This document shows, in pieces, positions 25,821 to 36,840 of a DNA stretch of 64,000 bases (position 1 is the stretch's first letter; each line of letters opens with the position of its first letter). Source of the stretch: Nitrospirillum sp034653355 (GTDB lineage Bacteria; Pseudomonadota; Alphaproteobacteria; Azospirillales; Azospirillaceae); NCBI RefSeq assembly GCF_034653355.1, contig NZ_JAYEER010000004.1:1178001-1242000 (forward strand), written 5' to 3'. Below the pieces are notes generated by a model. That model was not told the DNA's origin. It worked only from the letters and a program-made list of their open reading frames with translations, and did no database searches. A program made the translations under genes and the position numbers.

Positions 25821-25994
25821 GCCCGCTGTGACGGTCGCCGCTGCGCGGGACAGTGTTTCCTTGCGCCCGGGTGATTTACGTGCGGCAATCGCACGCCAGG
25901 CATGAATAAGGTTACCAGGGGTCTTCCAACGGCCCGCCGCGATCTCATATTATTCCTGGGATGACCACCCCGAGAGACACGTACCTGGAAGGCC

Positions 25995-26339
25995 ATGACG
26001 GAGTTCGACAGTCAGGGAAATGAGGGCGGCAATGGCGGCGACGGCACCAACACCGGTGTCGTGGTCAAGGCCAAACCCAAGACCAAAAAGCCCTCCATGT
26101 ACAAGGTCTTGATGTTGAATGACGACTACACCCCCATGGAGTTCGTCGTTCACATCCTGGAGCGTTTCTTCTCGAAGAACCGGGAGGAAGCGACGCGGAT
26201 CATGCTGCATGTCCATCGCCGCGGCGTCGGCGTGTGCGGCGTGTTCACCTACGAGGTGGCGGAAACGAAAGTGACCCAGGTGATGGATTTCGCGCGCCAG
26301 AACCAGCATCCCCTGCAATGCACCTTGGAGAAGGATTAG
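25995..26339 (+). CDS. clpS: ATP-dependent Clp protease adaptor ClpS
   Basis: N-end-rule adaptor that delivers substrates with bulky N-terminal residues to ClpAP. 114 residues: a disordered glycine-rich tail (1-35), which threads into ClpA, and the folded core with YKVLMLNDDYTPMEFVVHIL, in which the Asn-Asp pair forms the N-degron pocket, then MLHVHRRGVGVCGVFTYEVAETK. It lies 5 bases before clpA, an arrangement shared by most proteobacteria. Confidence 0.96.
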   Translation: MTEFDSQGNEGGNGGDGTNTGVVVKAKPKTKKPSMYKVLMLNDDYTPMEFVVHILERFFSKNREEATRIMLHVHRRGVGVCGVFTYEVAETKVTQVMDFARQNQHPLQCTLEKD

Positions 26340-26344
26340 TAGGC

Positions 26345-28660
<2,316 letters not shown>

Positions 28661-28683
28661 GCCAGCGTCTCCATCGCGCTGGA

Positions 28684-28727
28684 AACGGGCGGGCCCCCGG
28701 GATGTTCCTGGGGGCCCGTGCCGTTTT
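28684..28727 (+). terminator. Terminator after clpA
   Basis: A GC-rich hairpin in which GGGCCCCC pairs with GGGGGCCC, extended by ACGG/CCGT, followed by TTTT. Confidence 0.8.
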
Positions 28728-28827
28728 GGAACGGTTGCATAGAGGACTGGTGACGGGAGACAGAGGCGGGTTGGAAATCGAGGCTGGGCGGCCAAGCCGG
28801 CGGCGCCCCAGCACTTGAAAAGGGGCC

Positions 28828-29247
28828 TCAGGACAAAGCCACCAGCCGCTTGATCAGGGCGTCCAGGTCGTTCCAGGCCAGGGGCTTGGCGACGTAGCCC
28901 GAGAACAGGCCGGTGGTCAGGTGGTCGATGACGTCGGTCTCGGCCGTCATCAACACCAAAGGCACGGGCCGGTCGCGACCGGCGGGGATGGGGCGGCCGC
29001 GCAGTTCCCGCGCGGCCTCGGCCCCGCCGACGCCGGGCATGTTGAGATCCAGCAGCACCAGGTCGAAGGGTGTTTCGGCGGCGTCGAACAGGGCGATGGC
29101 CTCCGCCCCGTCGGCGGCGCCCGTCACCTCGTACCCCAGGCGGCGCAGGACGGCCAGGATCAGCTCCCGATTCACCCGGTTGTCCTCCGCCACCAGGACG
29201 CGGAGGCCGGGGGCGGCGTCTCCGGCGCCGGTATTTTGGATACTCAT
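28828..29247 (-). CDS. Stand-alone response regulator receiver protein
   Basis: Single receiver domain of 139 residues with no output domain. The acidic pair Glu21-Asp22, the phosphoacceptor Asp67 (LLDLNMPG), the conserved Thr101 (LMTAE) and Lys121 (VAKPLAW) are all present. The start is ATG 29247, just before MSIQNTGAGDAAPG. It is transcribed divergently from the large propeller histidine kinase, which lacks its own receiver domain, so the two probably form a phosphotransfer pair. Such free receivers often work in phosphorelays or in protein-protein control. Confidence 0.92.
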   Translation of the reverse strand: MSIQNTGAGDAAPGLRVLVAEDNRVNRELILAVLRRLGYEVTGAADGAEAIALFDAAETPFDLVLLDLNMPGVGGAEAARELRGRPIPAGRDRPVPLVLMTAETDVIDHLTTGLFSGYVAKPLAWNDLDALIKRLVALS

Positions 29248-29478
29248 TACGGTTGGCCCCTCGGCTCCTCGCAGTAGGCGCGCCCTGGGGCGCAAGCCCG
29301 TGTTGCCGCCACAATAGGCCTGTTCCCCACCATCGCACAGTCCCTTTGCCGCAGGACGCAGTGGAACCGGTATCGTTGATTTTGTGGCGCGGCGCCGCCT
29401 TTCCTATAAAATCCAGGATTGTTCGGGCCACCCGTATCGGTGACTCCGGCGATTGCCGTCACCCTGGTGGTTGTGCTG

Positions 29479-32400
29479 ATGCGCGTAGTGTCATTGTTCG
29501 TTGTGGTATGGCTGGCCGCCTTGGGGGCCGCCTGCGTCCCGTGGGGCGCGGCGCGGGCGGAGCCTGGACCATGGCAGGCGCTGGGGCAGACGGCATTCGA
29601 GCATATCGACCGCAGCCGGGGTTTGCCCAGCGATACCATCTTCTCCCTGGCGCAGGACCAGCGCGGCTTCATCTGGATCGGCACCACCAACGGCCTGGCC
29701 CGCTTCGACGGCTATCACATGCGGGTGTTCCAGCCGGATCCGGACGTGCCGGGCTCGCTGCCGGACGGTGTCATCCGCGCCCTGCATGTCGACCCCGCCG
29801 GCCGGCTGTGGGTCGGGACCCATGTGGGCGGCCTCGCCCTCTACGACCCGGTGACCGAACGCTTCCGCACCGTCGCCCCAGGCCCCGCGGGCGTCAGCGC
29901 CGCCACCATCTACGATATCAGCGATGATGGCGCCGACGGCGTCTGGGTCGCCACCCGTGGCGGCCTGGACCATTTGTCCGGCGACGGCCGGGTGACGGAA
30001 CGATTCCGCCACGCCGACAAGGACGCCAAGGACGGCGGCCCCAAGGACAGGGGCCCCGGCGACGACGCGCTGCCCCACAGCACGGTGTTCACGGTGCACC
30101 AGGACCGCGCCGGCGCCCTGTGGGTGGGCACGGCCAAGGGCCTGGTGACGCGGCCGGCTGATGGAGACCGTTTCGCGCCGCCGCCGGTGGCGACCCCGTC
30201 CCCTGCCGCCGGCGCCCTGCTGGCCGACAGCCTCTGGCAGATCGAGGAGGGGGCGGACGGGCGCCTATGGCTGGGCGGCGACCGCAGCGGCCTGGGCGTC
30301 TACGACCCGCGCGACCGGTCCCTGACCGTCATCCATCCGCAAGGCGACGGGGAGCCGCCGCTGTCCGCCGTCACCATGCGCGGCGCCGTGGAGGTGCGGC
30401 CAGGCGTGCTGTGGGTGGCGACCCTGGGCAACGGCATCGCCGAGGTGGACATCGCCAGGGGCACCTATCACGCCATCCGGCATGAGCCGGACATCCCCGC
30501 GACCCTGTCCAGCAACGCCCTGCGCGCCATCCTCAAGGACCGTTCCGGGTTGATCTGGACGGGCGGCGACTCCGGCCTGGACGTGCACAACCCCACCAAC
30601 GCCGCCCTGGTGACGCTGTTCACCGGCAATGGCCGCCCGCCGCTGGGCGACCTGCCCACCATCAAGAGCGTGGCGGTCGCCCCCCAGGGCACGCTTTGGC
30701 TGGGCGGCGATGGCGCCGTGCTGGCGTTCGATCCCGCCACCCGCCAGGTGCGCCGTGTCCTGGCCGGCGGGCCGCATGCCGATCCGGAACACAGCCTGCC
30801 GCAACTGGACGTGCTGGCCATGGCCCGCCGCGCCGGCGCGGACGCCGGGGCGCCCGGCGTCATCTGGGCCGGCACGCCGCGCGGCCTCTACCGGGTGGCG
30901 GAGGCGACGGGGATGGTGGACCGGGAGGCGCTGCCCACCACCAATCCCTATCCCTACATCTCCCGCGCGGTCACGGCCGGCGGGGCCACGTGGGTCGGCA
31001 CCTTCTCCGGCCTGGTGCGCATCGACGCCGACGGTGCCAAGACGCTGTACCGCCGCGACCCCGCCAACCCCGCCAGCCTGGTGGACGACCGCGTCATCGC
31101 CCTGGCGGTGGATCACACCGGCGCCGTTTGGGTGGGCACGGAGCATGGTCTGAACCGCCTGGATCCGGCCACCGGCGCCGTGGAGCGCCTGGCTCACGAC
31201 AGGAACGACCCCGGTTCCCTGCCACACGACTATATCAACAGCCTGGCGGAGGATGGCCGGGGCCGGCTGTGGGTGGGAACGGCCCAGGGCGGCATCGCCA
31301 TCCTGGAAGGGCGCGACAGCGCCGGCAAACCGCGCTTCCGTATCCTGAGCCGTGAAAATGGCCTGCCCAGCCTGCGCATCAACAACCTGACCTATGATGG
31401 TCACGACCATGTCTGGGCCACCACGGCCGATGAACTGGTCAGCATCGACGTGGGCAGCCTGGCGGTGCGTGTCCTGGGCCCGGCGGAGAACGCCCTGATC
31501 CGCCGCTACTGGGAAAACGCCTCGGCCGTGACGCCGGATGGCAGGCTGCTGTTCGCCGGCGACGGCGGCATGACCATCGTGTCGCCCGAGGACATCAGCG
31601 ATTGGCGCTTCGCTCCGCCGCTAGCGGTGACCGACGTGCGGGTGGGGTCGCAAAGCGTACCGCCCGCCGCCGTCGACGGCGTGCCCCTGATCCTGCGTCC
31701 CGGCGACCGGAGCTTCGAGGTGGAGTTCACGGCGTTGGACTTCTCCGCCCCCGACCGCAACCGCTACGCCGTCATGCTGGAAGGCTTCGACGGTGGCTGG
31801 CTGGACAAGGACGCGCAGCGCCGCCGCGCCGTCTATACCAACCTGGCGCCCGGCCATTACCGCCTGCTGGTGCGGGGCAGCAACAAGGACGGGCAATGGA
31901 ACCCGCAAACCCTGTCGCTGCCCGTGACGGTGCTGCCCGCCTGGTACCAGACCTGGTGGTTCCGCATCATGGCGGGGGCCGGCGTCATCGGCGCCGTGGC
32001 CCTGGCGGTCTGGGCCCGCCTGTCCTGGCATCACCGCCGCCAGCGCGAGCTGGAGGAACTGGTGGACGCCCGCACGGCCGACCTGGCGGCCTCCGCCGCC
32101 ACCCTGCGCCGCGTGGGCGACGCCGGCCGCGACCTGTCCGCCTCGCTGGAGCGGGAGGCCATCTGTCGCGCCCTGCACGCCCATGTGGCCGAGCTGATGC
32201 CGGCCGCGGCCCTGCGCGTGGCCCTGTTCGCCGAGCCTGAGGCGTCCAGCCTTTCCCTGGTCTATGCCGCCGGCACGACGGATACGAACCTGGGGCCCCT
32301 GTCGCTGGAAGACCCGCTGTACCAGCGGGCGGCGGAAGGGGCTTCGACCAGCATCGGGCCCGACGACACCGCCTTGTACGCCCCCTTGCGCGTTGGCGGC

Positions 32401-33375
32401 CGCCGCCTGGGCGTGGTGGAGGTGCGCATCAGTCGGCCGGAGGCGGCACTGCCCCGCCATGCGGAGGCACTGCGCTCCATGGCCGCGTTCGCCGCCGTGG
32501 CCATCACCAACGCCGCGGCCTTCCGCGAGGTGGAACAGGCGCGGGAGGAGACGGCGCAGACCCTGGCCAACCTGGAAAACGCCCTGACCCGTCTGGTGCA
32601 GCAGGAAAAGCTGGCCTCGCTGGGCAACCTGGTGGCGGTGGTGGCGCATGAGATCAACACGCCGCTGGGCGTCTCCGTAACGCTCGGCTCGCAGTTGCAG
32701 GGTGAGGTCGAGGCCCTGGCCGGCGCCGTGGCGGAGAAGCGCCTGCGCCGGGGCGACCTGGACGAGTTCCTGTCCCAGGCCAGGGATGAGTGCGAGATCC
32801 TGAACCGCAACCTGCGTCGCGCCGCCGACCTGGTGCAGAGCTTCAAGCAGCTGTCGGTGGATCAGACCAGCGAGCGGGTGCGCGCCGTCCCGCTGACGGA
32901 GTACCTGCGCGAAACCCTGGTCAGCCTGGATCCGCTGCTGAAGGGCCACGGCGTGACGGCCACCGTGGACGGCCCCGCCGGCCTGATCGTGCCCACCCGC
33001 CCCGGCCAGCTGGCCCAGGTGTTGACCAACCTGGTGCAGAACGCCGTGGTTCACGCCTTCGACGGGGTGGACCAACCGGCCATCCATATCCAGGTGGCGG
33101 GCACGCCAGGCGGCCCAGCCACCGTCACCGTGTCCGATAACGGCCGGGGCATGACGGCCGACTTGGCGGCCCAGGCGTTCGAGCCCTTCTTCACCACCAA
33201 ACAAGGGGCGGGCGGGTCCGGCCTGGGCCTGCACATCGTGCACAACCTGGTGACCGGCCCCCTGCGCGGGGAACTGAGCCTGGACAGCCTGCCGGGCGAA
33301 GGCACGCGCGTGCACATCGCGTTGGGCAGCTTCCAGCCCAGCGAAGCGCCGCCGGTGCTGGAACCCAGCCTTTGA
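29479..33375 (+). CDS. Periplasmic beta-propeller sensor histidine kinase (Reg_prop/Y_Y_Y type)
   Basis: Large sensor kinase of about 1298 residues. A signal peptide (VVSLFVVVWLAALGAAC) leads into some 750 residues of two-component-regulator propeller repeats (for example GLPSDTIFSLAQDQRGFIWIGTTNGLARFDG), then a Y_Y_Y domain (residues about 735-815) and one membrane helix at about 820-850. Inside the cell lies a GAF-like region (950-1030), a coiled segment, a HisKA domain with phospho-accepting His1057 (VVAHEINTPLG) and an HATPase domain with NLVQNAV, DNGRGM and GGSGLGLHIV. There is no receiver or DNA-binding domain, unlike the Bacteroides hybrid forms. The ligand is unknown; polysaccharide is a common guess. 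Confidence 0.9.
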   Translation: MRVVSLFVVVWLAALGAACVPWGAARAEPGPWQALGQTAFEHIDRSRGLPSDTIFSLAQDQRGFIWIGTTNGLARFDGYHMRVFQPDPDVPGSLPDGVIRALHVDPAGRLWVGTHVGGLALYDPVTERFRTVAPGPAGVSAATIYDISDDGADGVWVATRGGLDHLSGDGRVTERFRHADKDAKDGGPKDRGPGDDALPHSTVFTVHQDRAGALWVGTAKGLVTRPADGDRFAPPPVATPSPAAGALLADSLWQIEEGADGRLWLGGDRSGLGVYDPRDRSLTVIHPQGDGEPPLSAVTMRGAVEVRPGVLWVATLGNGIAEVDIARGTYHAIRHEPDIPATLSSNALRAILKDRSGLIWTGGDSGLDVHNPTNAALVTLFTGNGRPPLGDLPTIKSVAVAPQGTLWLGGDGAVLAFDPATRQVRRVLAGGPHADPEHSLPQLDVLAMARRAGADAGAPGVIWAGTPRGLYRVAEATGMVDREALPTTNPYPYISRAVTAGGATWVGTFSGLVRIDADGAKTLYRRDPANPASLVDDRVIALAVDHTGAVWVGTEHGLNRLDPATGAVERLAHDRNDPGSLPHDYINSLAEDGRGRLWVGTAQGGIAILEGRDSAGKPRFRILSRENGLPSLRINNLTYDGHDHVWATTADELVSIDVGSLAVRVLGPAENALIRRYWENASAVTPDGRLLFAGDGGMTIVSPEDISDWRFAPPLAVTDVRVGSQSVPPAAVDGVPLILRPGDRSFEVEFTALDFSAPDRNRYAVMLEGFDGGWLDKDAQRRRAVYTNLAPGHYRLLVRGSNKDGQWNPQTLSLPVTVLPAWYQTWWFRIMAGAGVIGAVALAVWARLSWHHRRQRELEELVDARTADLAASAATLRRVGDAGRDLSASLEREAICRALHAHVAELMPAAALRVALFAEPEASSLSLVYAAGTTDTNLGPLSLEDPLYQRAAEGASTSIGPDDTALYAPLRVGGRRLGVVEVRISRPEAALPRHAEALRSMAAFAAVAITNAAAFREVEQAREETAQTLANLENALTRLVQQEKLASLGNLVAVVAHEINTPLGVSVTLGSQLQGEVEALAGAVAEKRLRRGDLDEFLSQARDECEILNRNLRRAADLVQSFKQLSVDQTSERVRAVPLTEYLRETLVSLDPLLKGHGVTATVDGPAGLIVPTRPGQLAQVLTNLVQNAVVHAFDGVDQPAIHIQVAGTPGGPATVTVSDNGRGMTADLAAQAFEPFFTTKQGAGGSGLGLHIVHNLVTGPLRGELSLDSLPGEGTRVHIALGSFQPSEAPPVLEPSL

Positions 33376-33481
33376 ACAGATGTCATGGCGACAACTGCGG
33401 CGTGGCGCTCAAGGGCCAGGCCGTGGCAGTTTCTTTTCCTGACGACGAGCCGGGACGGCGGCGGGGGCCGCGCCCGGAACG

Positions 33482-34972
33482 ATGCGATGGATGGGAGACA
33501 AGGGCGTGTTGGCATTGAAGAACAGGAGCTTGGGCACGGGCGGCGCCTTGGGCGTGGTCCTGGGCGTGGCCCTGGGCGTGGCCCTGGGCGGGATTGTGGG
33601 CTTGCTGGCCACGGCGGCGTGGGCCGACGCCGGCCCGGCCACCATTCCGGCCTCGGCGCTCAGCAGCGTGAAGGAATTGCAGAAGCGGGCCCTGGCCGGC
33701 AGCGGCGCCTATGAGGTGGTGGAATCGCTGACCACCCAGGTGGGCCCGCGCCTGCCGGGCACCCCCAACGACGCGGCGGCCGTGGCCTGGGCTGTCAAGG
33801 CCATGAAGGACATGGGCCTGCAGGACGTGCACACCGAGGCCGTGCCCATGCCCGGCTGGCGCCGGGGCCTGGAACGGGCCAGCATCGTCGCCCCCATGCC
33901 GCAGCCGGTGGCCGTGGCGGCGCTGGGCGCCAGCGTGGGCACCGGCCCCGAGGGCATCGAGGCCGAGGTGGTGCGCTTCGCCAGCCTGGCGGATCTGAAG
34001 GCCGCGCCCGCCGGCGCGCTGACCGGCAAGATCGCCTACATCGCCCTGCCCATGGCCCGCACCCAAGACGGCAGCGGCTATGGCGAGGCCGTGGCCATGC
34101 GCCTCGCCGGCCCGGCGGCGGCGGCCAAGAAGGGCGCCGTGGCGGTCATCATCCGCTCCGTCGGCACCGACGCGCACCGCACGCCCCACACCGGCATGAC
34201 CCGGTATGAGGAGGGCGTGGCCAAGATCCCGGCCGGCGCCATCTCCACCATCGACGCCGGACAGCTCGACCGCCTGCTTGAGCACGGCCCGGTGAAGATG
34301 AAACTGGTGCTGGACGTGGGTCCCCTGGACCCTATCACCACCTACAGCGTCGTGGGTGATCTGAAGGGCACGGAGAAGCCGGATGAGATCGTGGTGATGG
34401 GCGCGCACCTGGACAGCTGGGATCTGGGCACGGGTGCCATCGACGACGGCGCCGGCGTGGCCATCGCCCTGGCCTCCGCCAAGCTGATCAAGGGCCTGCC
34501 GGAAAAGCCCAAGCGCACCCTGCGCGTCGTGCTGTTCGCCGCGGAGGAGGAGGGCACTTACGGTGCCGCGGCCTACGGCAAGGCGCACGCGGCCGAGGCC
34601 GCCCACTATGTGCTGGGCACCGAGGCCGACCTGGGCATCGGCCCCGTCTGGCAGTTCAAGCTGAAGTCCAACGCCAACGCCGAGGGCGCCATCGCCGCCA
34701 TGGCCGCCGCGCTGAAGCCGCTGCGCATCGTCCAGGGCGCGGATGGCGAGGGCGAAAGCTCCGACTTGGGGCCCATGGCCGAGGCCGGCATGCCGGTGGC
34801 GGAGCTGTCGCTGGACGCCACCACCTACTTCGACATCCACCACACCGCCGACGACACCCTGGACCGGATCGACCGCCCCACCATCGACCAGTCCACGGCC
34901 GCCTATGCCAGCGTGCTGTGGCTGGCCATGCAGGCCAGCGGCACCTTCCGGGCACCGGGCGGCGCCAAATAA
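33482..34972 (+). CDS. Exported M28 family metallopeptidase
   Basis: Zinc aminopeptidase-like enzyme of the M28/Q-type carboxypeptidase group, 496 residues. The N-terminus carries a long signal peptide whose hydrophobic core is built of short repeats (GVVLGVALGVALGGIVG), encoded by a small tandem DNA repeat. The metal ligands appear as GAHLDSWD, IDDGAGV, FAAEEEGTYG, GTEADLG and IHHTADDT, the full M28 set. A protease-associated domain lies between residues 140 and 270. It would degrade peptides in the periplasm or outside. A GH18 gene follows on the same strand. Confidence 0.92.
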   Translation: MRWMGDKGVLALKNRSLGTGGALGVVLGVALGVALGGIVGLLATAAWADAGPATIPASALSSVKELQKRALAGSGAYEVVESLTTQVGPRLPGTPNDAAAVAWAVKAMKDMGLQDVHTEAVPMPGWRRGLERASIVAPMPQPVAVAALGASVGTGPEGIEAEVVRFASLADLKAAPAGALTGKIAYIALPMARTQDGSGYGEAVAMRLAGPAAAAKKGAVAVIIRSVGTDAHRTPHTGMTRYEEGVAKIPAGAISTIDAGQLDRLLEHGPVKMKLVLDVGPLDPITTYSVVGDLKGTEKPDEIVVMGAHLDSWDLGTGAIDDGAGVAIALASAKLIKGLPEKPKRTLRVVLFAAEEEGTYGAAAYGKAHAAEAAHYVLGTEADLGIGPVWQFKLKSNANAEGAIAAMAAALKPLRIVQGADGEGESSDLGPMAEAGMPVAELSLDATTYFDIHHTADDTLDRIDRPTIDQSTAAYASVLWLAMQASGTFRAPGGAK

Positions 34973-35113
34973 GGGCCTGTGGCAGGGGGAGGGCGCCTTC
35001 GCCTTCCCCCAATTACCTTCAAATGACGATATTGCCGGAATGTCCGGTGCCCTGGGCCACGCCCTCTCCACTACGGTTGCCCCGACATCAGGGACATCCG
35101 GGAGGAACAGGGC

Positions 35114-36112
35114 ATGGGTCAGGGGCATTTCTTGCGGCGCGCGGGCTTGGCGCTGCCCATCCTCTTGGCCCTGGGAACGGGGATGGCGCACGCCGCCGAC
35201 AACCGCCTGGGATCCGCGCCCTATGTCGACCTCACCGATGATCCCGATCTCGCCGCATGGGCCCAGGCCACCGGCCAGAAGGCCCTGACCCTGGCCTTTT
35301 TCAACGCCCAGGGCGCCTGCCAGGGCGGCTGGCCCATTCCGGAGGCGCGGCTGCTGGACCGGGTGGCCGCCTTCCGCGCCGCTGGCGGTACCCTCATCCT
35401 GTCCAGCGGCGGCTGGAACGCCGATGACCTGGCGGAGCGTTGCCCCAGCGCCGACACCTTCGCCGACCAGTACGACGCGGCGCTGGCGCGCTTCGGCATC
35501 GATCATCTGGACATCGATGCCGAGGATGGGGACGTGCACGACAACCTGCGCCCGGCCATCGTGGCGGCGCGCACCCAGGGCTTGCGACGCCTGCAGGACC
35601 GTTGGGACGCTGCGGGCAAGATCCTGCACATCTCCTTCACCCTGGCGGTGCGCCCGGATCTGGGCATGCGGCCCATCGACCTGGCGGTGCTGCGGTCGGC
35701 GGTGGCCGCCGGCGTGCGCTTCGACGTCGTCAACCTCATGACCATGGACTACCGAGACGGCAAGTCCGCCGGCCGCATGGGGTCGCGTTCCCTGGAAGGC
35801 CTGGCCCATGTCCGCCGGCAACTGGAAACCCTGCTGCCCGGTCGCCCCGACGCCCGGTACTGGGCCATGATCGCCGCCACGCCCATGATCGGCCAGAACG
35901 ACGCCGGCGACGAGGTTTTCACCCTGGCCGACGCCGCCCTGCTGCGTGCCTACGCCGACCAACATGGCCTGGGCGGCCTGTCCTTCTGGCAGATCGGCCG
36001 GGACAACGGCACATGCGCCGGCGACGGCAAGGCGCGCAACGACTGCAGCGGCCAGGCCCAGGCACTCCATGCCTACGCGCGGACGTTCGCGGGCTTCACC
36101 GGGAATCGTTAG
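35114..36112 (+). CDS. Exported glycoside hydrolase family 18 (chitinase-like) protein
   Basis: 332-residue exported protein with a signal peptide (ALPILLALGTGMAHA). The GH18 TIM barrel shows a modified SxGG motif (LILSSGGWNADD) and the catalytic DxxDxDxE motif in IDHLDIDAED, with the proton donor at Glu137. MTMDY (substrate-positioning Asp-Tyr) and LSFWQIGRDN, which contains the barrel-closing Trp, follow. A chitinase or another GlcNAc-glycan hydrolase is likely. Its stop codon overlaps the stop of the convergent regulator gene by two or three bases. Confidence 0.88.
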   Translation: MGQGHFLRRAGLALPILLALGTGMAHAADNRLGSAPYVDLTDDPDLAAWAQATGQKALTLAFFNAQGACQGGWPIPEARLLDRVAAFRAAGGTLILSSGGWNADDLAERCPSADTFADQYDAALARFGIDHLDIDAEDGDVHDNLRPAIVAARTQGLRRLQDRWDAAGKILHISFTLAVRPDLGMRPIDLAVLRSAVAAGVRFDVVNLMTMDYRDGKSAGRMGSRSLEGLAHVRRQLETLLPGRPDARYWAMIAATPMIGQNDAGDEVFTLADAALLRAYADQHGLGGLSFWQIGRDNGTCAGDGKARNDCSGQAQALHAYARTFAGFTGNR

Positions 36113-36732
36113 GGCGTGATCCGATACGCGCAGCGCCGCGCGCCCTGGAGGATGTGTTCCGCCCGTTCCACCCGGCCACCCAGCAGGGCGTGGAAGGTTT
36201 CCAGTTCCGACCGGCAGAAGCCGGCGCAGGCGGTGGCGGCGGCGCAGATGGGGCAGTGGTTCTCCACCAGCAGCCAGCTGCCGTCATCCAGCATCCAGCT
36301 GTCGGCCATGTAGCCTTCCGCCGTGCGGATGGCGACCAGGCGGCGGACGCGGTCGGCCAAATCGGGCGCGTCCGCCAATTGGGCGCGATAGCGGGCCAAG
36401 GTCTCCGCCTCCCGCCCGGCGATGACGGCCTCCAGGGCGCCGGTGCCCAACTGCGCCACCAGCGTGGACAGGAGGGCGGTCGTCAGCGCGGCATGGCCGT
36501 CAGGGAACTGGGCATTGCCAGCCGCCGTCAGGTGCCACAGCTGGCGCGGGCGGCCCCGGCCGGCGGCCCCCTCGCTGACGCTCGTCACCAAGCCATCCTC
36601 CGCCATGCGCGACAGCTGCTGGCGCGCCGCCTCACCGGTGATGCCGAGCGCGGCGGCCAGCGCGGCGGTGGCCTGGGGGCCTTCCGTCTTGAGCAGCAGC
36701 AGGATGCGGTTCGTGGGCGATTGGCGCGTCAT
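36109..36732 (-). CDS. Helix-turn-helix regulator with C-terminal four-cysteine motif
   Basis: Transcriptional regulator of 207 residues related to the SufR/COG2345 group. Residues 5-75 form a winged helix (NRILLLLKTEGPQATAALAAALGITGEAARQQLSRM, then GRPRQLWHLTAAG). The C-terminal part has ENHCPICAAATACAGFC, with four cysteines (CxxC, then C and C) that could bind an iron-sulfur cluster or zinc. It is divergent from an MFS transporter, and the 108-base gap between them contains three copies of a TTTCCAA-type motif in inverted arrangement. Local regulation of the transporter and of itself is therefore likely. The start at ATG 36732 excludes an unlikely upstream extension. Confidence 0.88.
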   Translation of the reverse strand: MTRQSPTNRILLLLKTEGPQATAALAAALGITGEAARQQLSRMAEDGLVTSVSEGAAGRGRPRQLWHLTAAGNAQFPDGHAALTTALLSTLVAQLGTGALEAVIAGREAETLARYRAQLADAPDLADRVRRLVAIRTAEGYMADSWMLDDGSWLLVENHCPICAAATACAGFCRSELETFHALLGGRVERAEHILQGARRCAYRITP

Positions 36733-36733
36733 A

Positions 36734-36743
36734 TTTCCAAGTT
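36734..36743 (+). promoter_or_regulatory. Operator half-site TTTCCAAGTT
   Basis: Forms a perfect 10-bp inverted repeat with AACTTGGAAA at 36785-36794 across 41 bases. It lies directly next to the start codon of the regulator gene, so binding here would block its expression. Confidence 0.65.
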
Positions 36744-36771
36744 TGGCTTGCTTTAATCGAGGGCGAGCATA

Positions 36772-36795
36772 TTTTCCAATTAATAACTTGGAAAA
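36772..36795. promoter_or_regulatory. Operator palindrome TTTTCCAA-N8-TTGGAAAA
   Basis: Perfect 8-bp arms (36772-36779 and 36788-36795) around an AT-rich 8-base centre, 46 bases before the MFS gene. Such a position fits a site that overlaps the promoters of both divergent genes. Probably bound by the adjacent four-cysteine regulator (inference). Confidence 0.7.
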
Positions 36796-36840
36796 AATCA
36801 TCCGGCAGGTCAAGGATAAGCCTTCGAGGAAAGCCACCCC

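Noticed and set aside
33545..33600. Short tandem repeat in the M28 peptidase gene as a possible phase-variable element
   Set aside because: The repeat unit keeps the reading frame and simply builds the hydrophobic core of the signal peptide.
35103..35128. GGAAC-N17-CATT resembling a general-stress promoter at the GH18 gene
   Set aside because: The -10 part would lie inside the coding sequence, after the start codon, and has a mismatch.
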